Positions 38,374 to 51,445 of a DNA stretch of 64,000 bases are shown piece after piece. The stretch's first letter is position 1; each line of letters begins with the position of its first letter. Below the pieces are notes generated by a model. The model was not told the DNA's origin, searched no databases, and worked only from the letters and a program-made list of their open reading frames with translations. Source of the DNA: Collybiopsis luxurians FD-317 M1 (taxonomy: Eukaryota > Basidiomycota > Agaricomycetes > Agaricales > Omphalotaceae). The stretch covers positions 699,590 to 763,589 of the forward strand of contig KN834765.1 of assembly GCA_000827265.1 (NCBI GenBank), written 5' to 3'. Position numbers and translations under genes: made by a program.

Positions 38374-39979
38374 ATGAGCAAACAACGTTCAGTGACGATT
38401 GTCGAACCGTCAGACACACGGCCACTGAAAAAAGTTCGCGTCGAGAAATCTAGTCTTAAGAAACCAAAAGTACCCATTAATTCTACTGAAACAAAGGTTT
38501 CTATTTCTGCCAAGGGAAAGCAAAAAGCTCTTGACCCTCCCGAGGACAAAAAGAACGCTTCATCTCTGCCATCCACTTTCAAAATTGTAGCAGGCTCTTA
38601 CGAAAAATTACTGTATGGTCTCGAAGGATCCACGATCGCTGAAAATGGCAAAGTGGAATTCAACCTGAAGCCCATATTCATGTTTCCGGCCCATGTCTCG
38701 TCTATCAAATCTGTAGCTGCTTCACCAGGAGGTGGAAAGTGGCTGGCAACTGGAAGCGCAGACGAAATCATCAAGGTATGGGATTTGAAGAGGAGAAAAG
38801 AGATTGGAGGTTTGATGCACCATGAAGGTACTCGATTCGTTTATATCCTTCTGTTCACCCTACCATCTCTTCTGTAGGCTCTATTACGACTCTTCTTTTT
38901 CCCTCTCGCTCGCACCTCGTATCAGCATCTGAAGACGGAACTATTGGAATTTTCCATGCTCGGGATTGGAGTGTACTTCGTACACTCCGCGGACACAAAG
39001 GTCGTGTTAACAGTGTAGATGTTCATCCTAGTGGGAAGGTTGCCTTGAGTGTAGGAAAAGACCGGATGCTCAGAATGTGGGATATGATGAGAGGAAAGGG
39101 CGTGGCGAGTGTCAAGCTGGGTAAAGGTTCGAAAGTTTGCTCAGCACATGGTACCGCGTTACCAAACCTTTTACAGAAGGCGAACTCGTCCGGTGGTCAA
39201 CGGACGGAGAGGTTTTTGCAGTGCAGTCTGGTAAAATCATCGATATCTACTCTACGGTACGTTCTCTTCGCTTTTACTCTTCTGGTAAATAACTCGACAG
39301 TAGGACATGTCACTCCTTTACAGTATATCTCACCCCTCTAGACTTCATGATATCAGATTTTGCAAACCCATAGCGTCTGATGAACGGGAACTACTCTTGG
39401 TGGCTGCAGAGGACAAAAAAGTTTCGGTATACAGCTCTTTGCCTGGACGACACCACCCCACTGCAGGTCGTGATACTGAAGGCGCGGAGCCAAAACTGGT
39501 TGCAGTTATGGTAGGCCATGAAAATAGGTATGCTTTTTCGCTTAAACTCGCGGAGCTGCTGAGCTGGTATTTGCCATAGAGTAAAAGCAGTGCAAACGCT
39601 TGAAATTGCCCTCCCTTCTCCGGATTCATATTCCTCCAATTATCCTCGTACATCTACCACAATTGCGTCGACAGTCTCATCCGACGGCAATATACATGTA
39701 TACGATTTGGCGGAATTACCTGAAGAGGAAGCAACGTCAACGCCAACGGAAAAGATAAAAGAGTTATACCCCGTTGCCACATATGACACCAAGGGAACTC
39801 GCTTGACTTGTGTTACCATCGGGGAGGGCGACATCACGAGTGACGACGTGCAGAGCTCAAATAGGAAGAGAAAACATGAAGATGAGGAAGATGAGGGGGA
39901 TGTTAATGAAGGAGAGGGTTGGAAAGGAGTTGGAGGTGATGAGGTGGAGGTTGAGGAGGAGGAAGTAGAGAGCGATTAA
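38374..39979 (+). CDS. MAK11: MAK11/PAK1IP1-like WD40 ribosome biogenesis protein
   Basis: A nucleolar WD-repeat protein needed for 60S subunit maturation (yeast Mak11 acts with the Rlp24 pre-60S stage). A basic N-terminus (RPLKKVRVEKSSLKKPK) precedes WD repeats: FKIVAGSYEKLLYGLEG, AHVSSIKSVAASPGGGKWLA / IIKVWDLKRR, TTLLFPSRSHLVSASEDGTI, LRGHKGRVNSVDVHPSGKVA / DRMLRMWDMMRGK, and VRWSTDGEVFAVQSGKIIDI. A very acidic tail (EEDEGDVNEGEGW, EVEEEEVESD) closes it. The order and the GxYEKLLYG start are typical of MAK11 and not of generic WD proteins. Introns split the repeats. It is tandem with the complex I gene 117 bp downstream. Confidence 0.88.
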
Positions 39980-40096
39980 AGCAACACCCAAAAGTAGCAT
40001 ACTTAAACAGACTTGAGCGCTTAAGCGCTGATGCGTGACCGTCACACGCAATAACACTTTCGTTTAGTGTCTCTACCTGTCCATCGAAAAGGAGCA

Positions 40097-42083
<1,987 letters not shown>

Positions 42084-44610
42084 TATGGATTCCTCTTCAA
42101 ATAGATAAATATTATTAGTTGAAAGTTATGCTTGTTTCAGATGGCCAACACCTCCCTGATCTCCTTGAACCCTCTTGCATCAAGTGTGGACAGCAATAAA
42201 ACATTATAAAGTGAAAAATAATATATTACTGGAGAGGTTAAATCATGTGTTCAGGCTTTGGTAGCACACTGAAAGTGGAAAATATTTGACCAATTTGAAT
42301 CCAGTGCCAAAAGACAAGATTTGGACAATTTATTCACTGAGAGATTTACTGTTTTTCAGCTCTCCCAATAGATACAACTATTCTATATGATTCTACCAAA
42401 CTTTCAGCCTGCTTGAATCATGATCTGAAGGTCCTCCTATTGATGCTGCAGAATAATGCACTGAACCAATAGGGGTGGTCAACAGGGGTGATTCAGAGGT
42501 GGATTCATATGGCAATTCAAAAGCAATTCAGATTGTCAGAAATGATACTGAATCACATTCCTGGGCTGACTGTACACTTTAAAATTGTGATTCACTGGCA
42601 ATTCACTTGTGGATTCTCCCCTAGAAATGATATAATAGAGTACTGTTCATTTACTTTATTTAGTATTGACTGGCTAGTCCCCACTTGAACAGACCACTTA
42701 CGTGGCCTAACACCTTGCTTGCCAATGACATTTGAATTTTATCATAATACTCCCCTTTAGTCAGCTTTTCCGCGCCCATCTGGGCCGTCATATTGCTTGA
42801 TATGGCAATGGCAGGATCATGTATGCATACAAGTCTTGCCTCTCGTTAGAAGAATTTATGAATGACTTCACCCATGCAAAGTTGTCCTATTCTGCTCTAT
42901 CATCTATCATATCACTGTCCGGCATTGCTTGATCAGCACAATGTGAATTCACCTGTGTGCGCACAATAAAAACCCCATTTTGGAATAATTTGGGCAGTAT
43001 CTGAGGTTGCCGGTTGCTGAGTACCCAGATAGCAATCCAAATTAGGAATTGTTCTGCTGCCTATGATGCCCTCATCATCACAATGTGTTTGCTGTTTGAC
43101 ACATTCAGCACTCAGCCCTTTCACCCTACATTCTGCAACACATATCTTTGGAAGTTTGGATGGAGCTTAACTTCAGATATCTTTTACAATTTAAGAAAGC
43201 TGCAGAAATACATGACTATTTTGAGTTTTCAACCCTGAGCCAAGCAAACTACTGTGTTCTGCTGAGGGTAAACACCTTCAAAATATTTACCTGCTATATA
43301 TCAGAATTGATGCATTATCCTTATGCATCCAACTTCCTGTCAGGCCAATTGACAGGTACACAGTTATGCATATTATGTTTGTATTAACTCAAGTATTAAT
43401 GTAATAATAGATTTATGCAATGAGAATCTTTTACTTTTCAGTGAAATTTTGACATTCGGGTTGAGCAGCATATCTATAACAATACGATAATGTTACAATA
43501 GTCAAGAGCACTATAAGTTTATGGGCTGGGATGCCCAGCTACTTGAAGTTACTCTCAGGAATTGGTGGGAAGGGACAGTGTCGAATTGTCATAAACCTAG
43601 CTCTATTGTTACCCACATCACAGAAGTCAACATTCTGCCATCAAAAAAAGAGGCTGAAGGTGAAATAAATGCAGAAGAGAATGAGTTGCCACTGAAACTG
43701 AGACTGGCGGGCATGGGAAAATATTTCCCTATTAGCTTATTAGCATTACTAGCGCTATTTGCTATTGCTATTTGCCCACAACACCAATAGCGAGCCGGAA
43801 TTATACTCATAGTTTGATAAAGTCTCGTGTAAGAAATTACATTTTACTATCATGTGTAAGACTGTTGGTCCAGCCATTTCCTCCATAGTAACAACTGTCG
43901 GCCTGCTCAAAATGTGTGTGAGAATTGGAGTAGAATAGACCTTGCAAGCAAGGTGATGACAAATGCAATGCAGCCATGCTTGAACCTATATGATGAGTTT
44001 GTCAGGCTAAAGTATTGGTCTCTCTCTTCTTAAAATTTCACTTCTCCCACTTGAGGCACAGACAAAGGCAATGATGTATTCTTAAGAAGAGACTTGAACA
44101 GGCTGGAATGCCTACTGTCTCCCAGGTTTCATGCATATCTGGCTCCTCAGAAAGCACTTCTGAGTCAAGTTTATCATCTTCCTTATCAACAAGCTCTACC
44201 TTTAACTTGTCCTCTGATTCATCTGGTGAAGACTCAGATCCTTTCAGTGAGCTCTGGCTGTGCACTCCACATACTGAACTAGAGCTTGCATGTCTTACTG
44301 CAAATTACTCTGAGACCACTGATACAGACTCCAGTGATACAGGAAGTAACACATTGTCAGATACATCTTCAGGGTCTGATCCTGATGTGGATATCCTCAC
44401 TAGGTCCTGCAATTGACACATTCATCATCATGTCTAGAAGGAGCTCTCATTGATGTTTTCTAGCCACTACAAAATGCCTCAAAAAGTGAAGCTTTAACTT
44501 CCTGCACAGCTTCCCTTCCTTCTCTGAACAACAAAGCACAGTGAGCCTGCAGAGTTCTGTGAAATACTCTGGGTCACACCATACACCTTTGATCAACTTC
44601 TTGCACAAAT
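42084..44610. other. AT-rich, gene-free stretch at the edge of the transposon island
   Basis: About 2.5 kb immediately after the complex I gene. Base composition turns AT-rich and CG dinucleotides become scarce. Two frames stand out without a recognised family: 43521-43790 (+), charged and ending in a hydrophobic ISLLALLALFAIAICP segment, and 44108-44416 (+), Ser/Thr/Asp rich and acidic. Neither has domain motifs or a good intron pattern. The best reading is decayed repetitive DNA, but the sequence does not reveal which element. Confidence 0.4.
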
Positions 44611-45014
44611 TGTATTGGATTATAATTAAGTATTCACAAGGTACAATTGGATATATCTATCTATGGAACACTTTCTCATAGTTGTACTATACTTATATTT
44701 ATGTTCCCTTGCCATCTCACACTTTAGTTGTAGTATACTTATATCTTGTCTCACCATCCCATCTCAGTTCTCATGGTTCCTATCACATATACCCATTCTC
44801 ATGTACTAGTTCCCATGATACTTAGTTACATGTTCTCATCTGTCTTTTATCTAGCCAATGGTCTACTACATATAACATTGTGTACTTGTATATAAAGCCA
44901 CCTACATACATGAACAATCTAGTGGCGCTTTTTCTCTCCTTTGATCTGTGTGATCACTTCAGTGCTGTGTGCACTGTCTACTATTCTCTTAACTAGTGTC
45001 CATAACCTCTAATA
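44611..45014 (+). repeat. Copia-type LTR (element A, 5' LTR)
   Basis: An AT-rich block that opens with TGTATTGG, holds a TATA-like GTATATAAAGCC near 44890, and ends directly before a GGTTATGGGCCC primer-binding site at 45015. The right edge is set by the primer site. The left edge is a guess based on the TG start. No partner LTR was found in the window. Confidence 0.5.
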
Positions 45015-45028
45015 GGTTATGGGCCCTG
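45015..45028 (+). other. Primer-binding site matching initiator tRNA-Met anticodon arm (element A)
   Basis: GGTTATGGGCCCTG is complementary to the anticodon stem-loop of eukaryotic initiator tRNA-Met (GGGCCCATAACC) and not to the tRNA 3' end. Copia of Drosophila is known to prime from a 5' half-molecule of this tRNA. Confidence 0.6.
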
Positions 45029-45078
45029 CCTAAAGCCCTAACCACAGAAGGGAGTATAACAGTGGTAATTATAAATTT

Positions 45079-45687
45079 TTCATGCCACCAAAGCAAAACT
45101 TGCCAGCCTCATGAAAACCATCTGGCATAAGAGCACCATCAGGTAGAAGTACCCCACTGAGGCAACCATTGCCTCCTCAAGCTACAGATCCAGAAGCAGC
45201 TTGTGCACTAGCACAGCATATTTTTGATATTGGAGATGATCTAAAAGATTTTGCCTGGAACTCAACTGACTAACAATATTATAGCTGTGACACACAGCCT
45301 TGTCCAAATAGATACAATGTAAAACATACCAGACCTCTCCCAGAGTGGGGATGACCCACTGAGAAAGGACAAGAAGAAATTATTAGGAGTCATATCTGTC
45401 ATATATCTACCCAGGAAGTATCTTCATCTTCTCAAGTTCCACACTCATCTCCATTATCAGAGCCACTTGAAACTCTGAAACCAGATCCAGATCCAGATTT
45501 TCCACTTCCAGGATCAAATCCACCTTTGCCTCCACCAGCTTCTAGTCCAGTTCCAAATCCACCATGCAGATCTCCTACTCCACCAGAACCAGAGCCAGAT
45601 CTTGATCCATCTGACAGTGACAATTCTGATTTAGATTCTGACGAAACAGCAATCACAGTAAAAGTGGTTATAACTCTACTCACTGAG
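45079..45687 (+). pseudogene. Copia element A gag remnant
   Basis: The frame opens MPPKQNLPAS at 45079, hits TGA, and continues readable as KPSG, TPLRQPLPPQATDPEAAC, DIGDDLKDFAW, and a long Pro/Ser/Asp-rich acidic stretch (DPDPDFPLPGSNPPLPPP). It stops making sense where an inverted LTR begins at about 45688. It lies just downstream of an LTR and primer site, so it is most likely the truncated start of a gag gene. No capsid motif is visible, so the assignment rests on position. Confidence 0.4.
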
Positions 45688-46111
45688 TGTAGATGAAAGG
45701 TGAGAGATGAGAGTGTGCTACTGGAGCTGTGAGATGAAGCAGATATTCAAGTAGTTGGAAGAACTATGTGAATTGTCTGTAATACAAGTAGTGCTACAGT
45801 ATTTATACTAAAGCTACTAAACCCTATAACAATATATATTGTACCCTAAAACATGTATATGTAAAGATATCAGAGCATAATGAACCCTAGATCATAGTAC
45901 AGCAAGTAAGTAGTATGCTATGTGACATACATTAATAATACTAGCGAATAGCATAAATGTAGCTATGAGATAATGATTAATGAACAATTGAGTATGGATG
46001 TAAGTGAAACAATATACACATGTTGATCTTGATCAGTGTAAGTACTAAGTATAGTCACTATTGATCAAGTGATCTATCATGATAGTCATAAGTGCTAATA
46101 TCATTTCAACA
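45688..46111 (-). repeat. Inverted Copia LTR (element B, 3' LTR)
   Basis: Read on the minus strand it starts TGTTGAAATGATA directly after a polypurine tract GAAGGGGAG (46112-46120) and the end of a Copia RNase H remnant. It holds a TATA-like GTATAAATAC near 45805 and ends around CTACA at 45688. The orientation is opposite to element A, whose gag frame it interrupts. Confidence 0.55.
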
Positions 46112-46620
46112 CTCCCCTTCACTAAGAGTATCAAGTGTCTAATGAGATTTGATTCCAACTTAAGTTACTTCAGAATTTTTCAAATTTCAAATATGCAAGA
46201 TTTTTAGTAAAGATATCTGCAATATTGTTGTCAGTAGGAACATAGAAGAGTTCAATTTCTCCTAATTCAACTCATTCTCAAACATAGTGATAGCATATTT
46301 CAATGTGCTTGGACCTGCATTCCTGTACTGGGTTTTGTGCAATAAACAAAGCACCTTGATTATCACCACATAAAGGTAGAGATTTAATCTCAATACCAAT
46401 TTCAGAGAAGAGTGATCTAATCCACATAAGCTGTCAGCAAGAGTCTGAAAGAGCCATATATTCAGCTTCTGTAGAAGAAAGTGTTAAAGTTCAGGCAACT
46501 AAAGCAGCAATGATTGAGATCACAACAAGTTTTGGTTTGGTAATAATAACTTGTATAATAGATTGTTTGTAACTCATAGTGTCAACAGATTGAGTATTCC
46601 AACTAGACTCTTTCTAGACA
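46112..46620 (-). pseudogene. Copia element B RNase H / 3' pol remnant
   Basis: Minus-strand translation gives the Copia RNase H end: TLTLSSTEAEYMALSDSC, MWIRSLFSEIG, LCGDNQGALFIAQNP, RSKHIEI, and VPTDNNIADIFTKNL, broken by several stop codons. The DNQ/H/ADIFTK series is the typical 3' end of Copia polyproteins. The 5' part of this element is missing. Confidence 0.75.
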
Positions 46621-46739
46621 TATAAGGATTAGGGGTCTGTTTAGTCCTATTTGCATGCAAATGCATGAGACATAAAAACAGGTGTCCACATTTTTGCGCC
46701 CTGCTAAAGTATTCCAATGACACAAACTTTTCCCCATCT

Positions 46740-46850
46740 CCAGAGTGTTCAGGGTTGCTCAGGGATGCCTGAGGATGCCTGAGAGAGGCTTAGGGCTGCT
46801 CAGAGATGCCTGAGGGAGGCTCAGGGAGGCTCAGGGAAGCTTGGAGATGA
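46740..46850. repeat. Degenerate tandem repeat (CTCAGGGATGCCTGAGG-like)
   Basis: A run of imperfect copies of a unit around CTCAGGGA(T/G)GC(C/T)TGAGG between 46740 and 46850, e.g. three successive AGGCTCAGGG copies. No coding function was recognised. It may be a minisatellite inside or next to a decayed element. Confidence 0.5.
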
Positions 46851-47379
46851 GCCCATGCATCTCTGCAACAACTCTGAGATGAGGCAATTCCTCCTTAATC
46901 TTCCCCTGATGAGCCTATGGCAACCCCTGCATTACTCTATGACCATGAAATACACCTCATGCAGTTTGAATCTGCTCTCATGTTTCTGTAAATACATTGT
47001 CAACTTTTCAGCACTCTACTTGAGAACAGATTAAATCTTCTCTGGGTACATTGGTGGTAAAATTCCAAAGTCTTTAAAAATCTTAAAACCTCCTTAGTAG
47101 CCTTGTGACCACCTCAAGTATCTTTGTGTTTATCTGTACCCCCCTCAATCCCAATCAAAGATATCAGGGCTCTCCAAAGGGGGTCTTGGCTGTTCTCAGT
47201 GAGCTCATGATTTAGGAGGTGTCTCCTGGCAGCCTTGGAAGCTTCAGCAGCCCCAGTGCTCAAGGGAAACCTTTGCATCCCTGGTGCTAATATCTGTCTG
47301 CCTGGGCTCTAGATTTTTTTGCAGATGTAGTGTTCTATGAACTCCTTGCTTTTAAACAGTCAACAAAGCATGGTCTGAA
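46851..47379. other. Unassigned stretch between tandem repeat and helicase remnant
   Basis: About 530 bases. The minus strand has a readable fragment around DPLWRALISLIG near 47180, possibly the end of a decayed transposon-related frame, but I could not place it in a family. Confidence 0.3.
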
Positions 47380-50190
47380 CTGTCAACCACCATCTTCATC
47401 TGCTTCTTAGGCTCATGCTGCTTGACAGGTGAAGCTGGTGAGGATCAAGAGGAAAAGATGCCTCAATGTAATGAACACAGATCCCATTTATGTATTCAAT
47501 CAACTTTCCAAAAACATTTGTTCAGGCAACAATACTATATATTATTGTAGAGACTCTCACAGAATAACAAACATGCACATTAAGCAAAGCTATATCAGTT
47601 GCTTCAAGCACAGCATGCCTGTCATTGGTCATGCCATTGTGGAAATAGATTCAACCATCTTTATCAACTATCCTGGCTATGTAATGTCAGTGTTCAAAAT
47701 TGAAATACACAAGACCCTTGATTTCATAAGTTACTGCCTGAGCATTAATATTGACATGAATTTGTTTGTCTATGCAAAAATTTGCCATCCTGTTCACTGT
47801 AAAGGCAAGTATGGGCAGCATGTGGACAAAATTTATGTATCTAAATAGAGAACCTGCACATGTGGTGCAATTAATACCTAAAGGGTATTAGGGAACATTT
47901 CTTGCCCAAGCAGATATGGAAAATGGAGGTATCTCAAAAGGGCCATCTAATACTGCTGTGGGCTGATCTCTAGGAAATCTAATAAGTATATGACCTACAT
48001 CATAGGCATGTCTGAAAAATATACAAGGTTTGTTGAAATGCAAAAGCTCACTGATAACCTTTGTGGTACTTGTGTAATGACCCCATCACATAGTTGACAA
48101 GTTTCAGATGCATGATTAAAACTTGTCTCTCACAGACTCCATAGTATGTTCTCAGTTTTGATACTTTTGTAATCCTCAACTCACAACTCGAAGGTATATG
48201 AAGGTGTTGAATGAATGAGGTGCCTTGTGCCAAATATGACTGAGTATGATAAACAGCACATTGTATGCACAGCTGTTGTTGCTCCATTTGAGACTGAAAG
48301 TGATTCTATCTTGGTTTGACTGCATTGAGGTGAAGTGAGTCTTTGCAGGTTGGGTGTTTGGAAGTATAGGCAAGCCTCCAGAGGAGGTTCTGTAGATCAT
48401 ATCTTGGTGTGACTGCACCAAAGTGGAGTTAATCTTTACAGGTTCTTAGATGTTTGGAGGCATAGGCAAGGGATTGGTTCCATTGTTCTTGCCAACCTTG
48501 TTATATGCTAGTGACTGCATTGAAATGGGCCAGTCCTGCTTGAGCTGCAAACTGAGGGGTGTGGGCAGCTTGTTGGAGCACATCTTTGGCTTTTTCACAT
48601 TCTTGACAGGGGAGGATTCTTGTCATTTTCTTTTTTGAGCAGTAGATTGTTGGGGTGATAGCAAGATGTCATTCAATATTATGGAGGCCTTAACATCTGT
48701 AGACAGAGATGCAGAATCATCAGAGCCTTTCTTATTCTTACTACATTTGCATTTGTTGATGATCTCCTATGAAATGTCTAATTGTTAATCCTGTATATAA
48801 GAATCCTTGTCACTCCATTTGATAGCACAGTGTGCATTGGTGGGTACATATTCATTTCCTTTTAAAAGATGAAATGACTCAATGAGTAATGCTCAGGTTG
48901 ATCCTTGCTCAAGCTTGCCTTCATATCTCAGGCAGGTAATATCATCAAGTAGCTCTAGTTCTCTGAATTATTTTCTTAGAGATTCAGATGCACCACCTGT
49001 GATGACTTTTGGGTCAAATCCTCAAAGAATAGTGGTGTTGGCTACACTTCTTCCTCTGGAAAGAGCAGTGTAGTAAGCATAATGGTCACACAGTGAATTC
49101 AACACCACTGTCACTCTAGAGATCTATTGTATGCCCTTGAGCTGCATACACAGTCATAGCAAAGCCAGGTAAGACATTGACCTGCATCCTCAATACAAAT
49201 ATCTTTTTGTCATCAGGAAGCACAACATAACCTGCATTCTTTCTAGGCAAAGGTGCTACAATGTTAGTTGGCAAACCATCCAATTTCACAGGACTTGAAA
49301 GGTTATCAAGCAACACAAAGAGTATGCCTAATATCAATTTACTGTGGTTGCCTTTGGATGCATGTCACAAATAAACTGTTGCACACTGACCTTTGGTGAT
49401 GTTAAGCTCAGTTGCTACATTGTACCTTATAATTACAGGAAGTCCAAGGCATAGAGATAGCACTGGAACTGCATGATTTTCATGAGACAAAGCTGGCAAG
49501 TCCCACATTAAGTGTTGAAGGTCAGTGGACATTGTATTGACTCTTGACTTAAGTTTGCATCTGGCACTAGATTTCTCTTGGCCATCTTCTGAAGCAGTAG
49601 AGATTGAATCTGTCCAATAGAAGTTTGTTAACACTTGGGAAGTATCAGTGGCAAAATGCAAACAGCCAAGTCTATTTATTTCATTCTTCTGCCTGTTTTC
49701 ATAAACAATGATTGGTGCATCACACCAAGGAGCAGATCCAATGTAGCAAAAATGTGGCTTAGTTGATGACACCAATGATCTCAAGAATGTGATGTCTTCA
49801 GGAGTACATGCTTTGTACTGCATGTTTTCAAGTGTGTGCTGAAACTTCATATTGTCATTGTTCTCTCCACAGTTTCTCATGTTCTGTCTTAGAATAATGA
49901 CAGTGGTTATTTGATGCCACAGTGCTTTCCCAATTGCAGCATAATTACCCTGCAATGTTGGGCAGAAGATTGACTGTAGTGAGGTAAAAATCAGAAAAAT
50001 GTTGAAACAGGTGTCATTAGAGAAGCAAAATCAGAGAAGATGAGATTGCTGGATGGGAGAGACAGAGCAGGCAGTAACATGGAAGTACAGAAGGTCATGC
50101 AGGTAACAGAAATCACAAGACAAGTGACAGGTCTATATATGGGGAAAAAAAGTATGTATAATGGGGACTCTTCCAATTTCATCAGGTTCA
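47380..50190 (-). pseudogene. PIF1-like helicase of a mobile element, decayed, with C-terminal Cys/His domain
   Basis: Minus-strand fragments run in family order. Helicase part: AIGKALWHQITTVIILRQNM, MQYKACTPEDITFLRSL, EINRLGCLHFA, LPVIIRYNVATELNITKGQ, GYVVLPDDKKIFVLR, LPGFAMTVYAAQGHTIDL, HYAYYTALSRGRSVANTTIL and GGASESLRK. C-terminal part: ITFSLKWSNNSCAYNVLF, IWHKAPHSFNTF and, near 47650, HYIARIVDKDG and HNGM. The FAMT(V)YAAQG motif is the superfamily 1 helicase motif of PIF1-type proteins common in basidiomycete transposons. The C-terminal Cys (SCAY) and His (HYIARI) resemble a thiol-protease-like domain attached to such helicases; that function is inference. Stops and frameshifts are frequent, so it is dead. 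The N-terminal Walker region was not found upstream. Confidence 0.65.
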
Positions 50191-51138
50191 AGAAATGGAC
50201 AATCTATATCAGGCCAGTGCTCCTCACCATAGGCATTGGAAACCAGTTCATAGGTAAGGGGGTCTTTGCAGATCAAATGAAAGATCTCATTGCCTTCAAC
50301 TCAGATAGTGGTAGAGAGGATGTCATCAGGAGAGGGAGAATAGGGAGCAGGGGTAGGGGTCATGAAACTGTCAAGAATGGAATTGTAAGAATATTCTGTT
50401 CCTCTTTGCTACAAATCAAAATAAAAAAAGAACACCTTGTTAAATCAGACACATCTACCAACTGTGCCACATAGCACATATAGTCAGGTGATCATCTTGG
50501 TGTCCTGTAGGAAAAGGGGTTATTAGTTCTGCCTCAACAGAGGCTTCTTACTGTCCTTTCCTTCTTCCTATCTTTACTTCTGTACAGGTATCCTTCTGTA
50601 GATGTCAAGGTTGTCTCTTTTTTCTTATTCCTTATTCCTCCTCTTATTATTTATAGAGCTTCATATTTACTATCGTATCTCAGTTCCTTTATCTTGAACT
50701 GAGGGTACATCTCTTTATACTTTCTTCTATTTCATCTTTATACTTATGTTGTACCTATAGCTTGTGTGCTTACTTAGGATCTTAGTTCCTTTACACACCT
50801 ATTGACCCTAGATACAGATATGTGCACAATACAATGAGGATCACAGGATCTATTGTTTTGGTTTCCCCAGCATTTGAAAGTCTACATATGAATAATTCAA
50901 AAAAAAAAAAAAAAACATACATATGGTTAAGATATACATATAGTTCAAGATTTTTTGCATATTTGCTGAAGTAGCAGGATTATATAAGCCAGCAGTACCT
51001 TAGCTAAGGTGTTTGTTAATTATATTCAGATATCTATTTTAGGAAATAAGAACAGCAAATATGTTAAAAAGTAAGATTACAAGTCCAGAATGAAATGGAG
51101 AATCATCCTTATGGGTGTTTTGACCACTCTCATAAAGT
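50191..51138. other. AT-rich stretch between helicase remnant and Copia element C
   Basis: A 144-codon frame at 50040-50474 (+) overlaps the helicase remnant and shows no motif. The piece from about 50506 (TGTAGGAAAAGGGG) to 50850 looks LTR-like in base composition but has no matching copy. A 17-A run lies near 50898-50915. No gene is supported. Confidence 0.4.
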
Positions 51139-51191
51139 TTCCACAGTCTCAATGCTACTATTGTCCCCCACTGTGCTATAACCTGCTAAAA
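51139..51191 (+). repeat. Truncated 5' LTR of Copia element C
   Basis: From CAGTCTCAATG to CTGCTAAAA this segment matches the end of the 3' LTR (55977-56031) almost base for base, including ACTATTGTCCCCCACTG. Upstream of it the match stops abruptly, so the 5' LTR has lost most of its length. Confidence 0.7.
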
Positions 51192-51206
51192 GGTTATGGG
51201 CCCCAG
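51192..51206 (+). other. Primer-binding site matching initiator tRNA-Met anticodon arm (element C)
   Basis: GGTTATGGGCCCCAG, directly after the LTR end, is complementary to the initiator tRNA-Met anticodon arm. It is shared with element A, which supports both as Copia primer sites. Confidence 0.65.
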
Positions 51207-51445
51207 TTACTGAACCTAGGCCAGAATAAAGAATTGAAGACACATTATACTTAGCTCTTTGTCACCCTCATCATCTTTAATCTTTTGACTGTGGCAAGTG
51301 TGTTATTGCCCAAAGAGTGATTTATCAATCAAAGTCTACAGGTCTTGGGAAGGACCTCTGAGAGACTACAGATAACAGGATATTACACTACAAGTGTGTT
51401 TGACCACACCTCTGAGAGACATAGACAGCAAAGTAGATTGCAACA

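Noticed and set aside
42900..43150. Possible second copy of the helicase-associated Cys domain (SAAYDALIITMC) on the plus strand
   Set aside because: A single short resemblance without the flanking blocks seen in the copy at 47.4-48.4 kb; too weak to call.
46740..46850. CRISPR-like array
   Set aside because: The repeats are directly adjacent and imperfect, without unique spacers, in a eukaryotic genome; it is a degenerate tandem repeat.
50040..50474. Plus-strand 144-codon frame in the island
   Set aside because: Antisense to the upstream part of the helicase remnant and without recognisable motifs; likely chance in AT-rich DNA.
50506..50850. Possible solo LTR starting TGTAGGAAAAGGGG
   Set aside because: Only the TG start and base composition suggest it; no second copy, primer site or target duplication could be found in the window.
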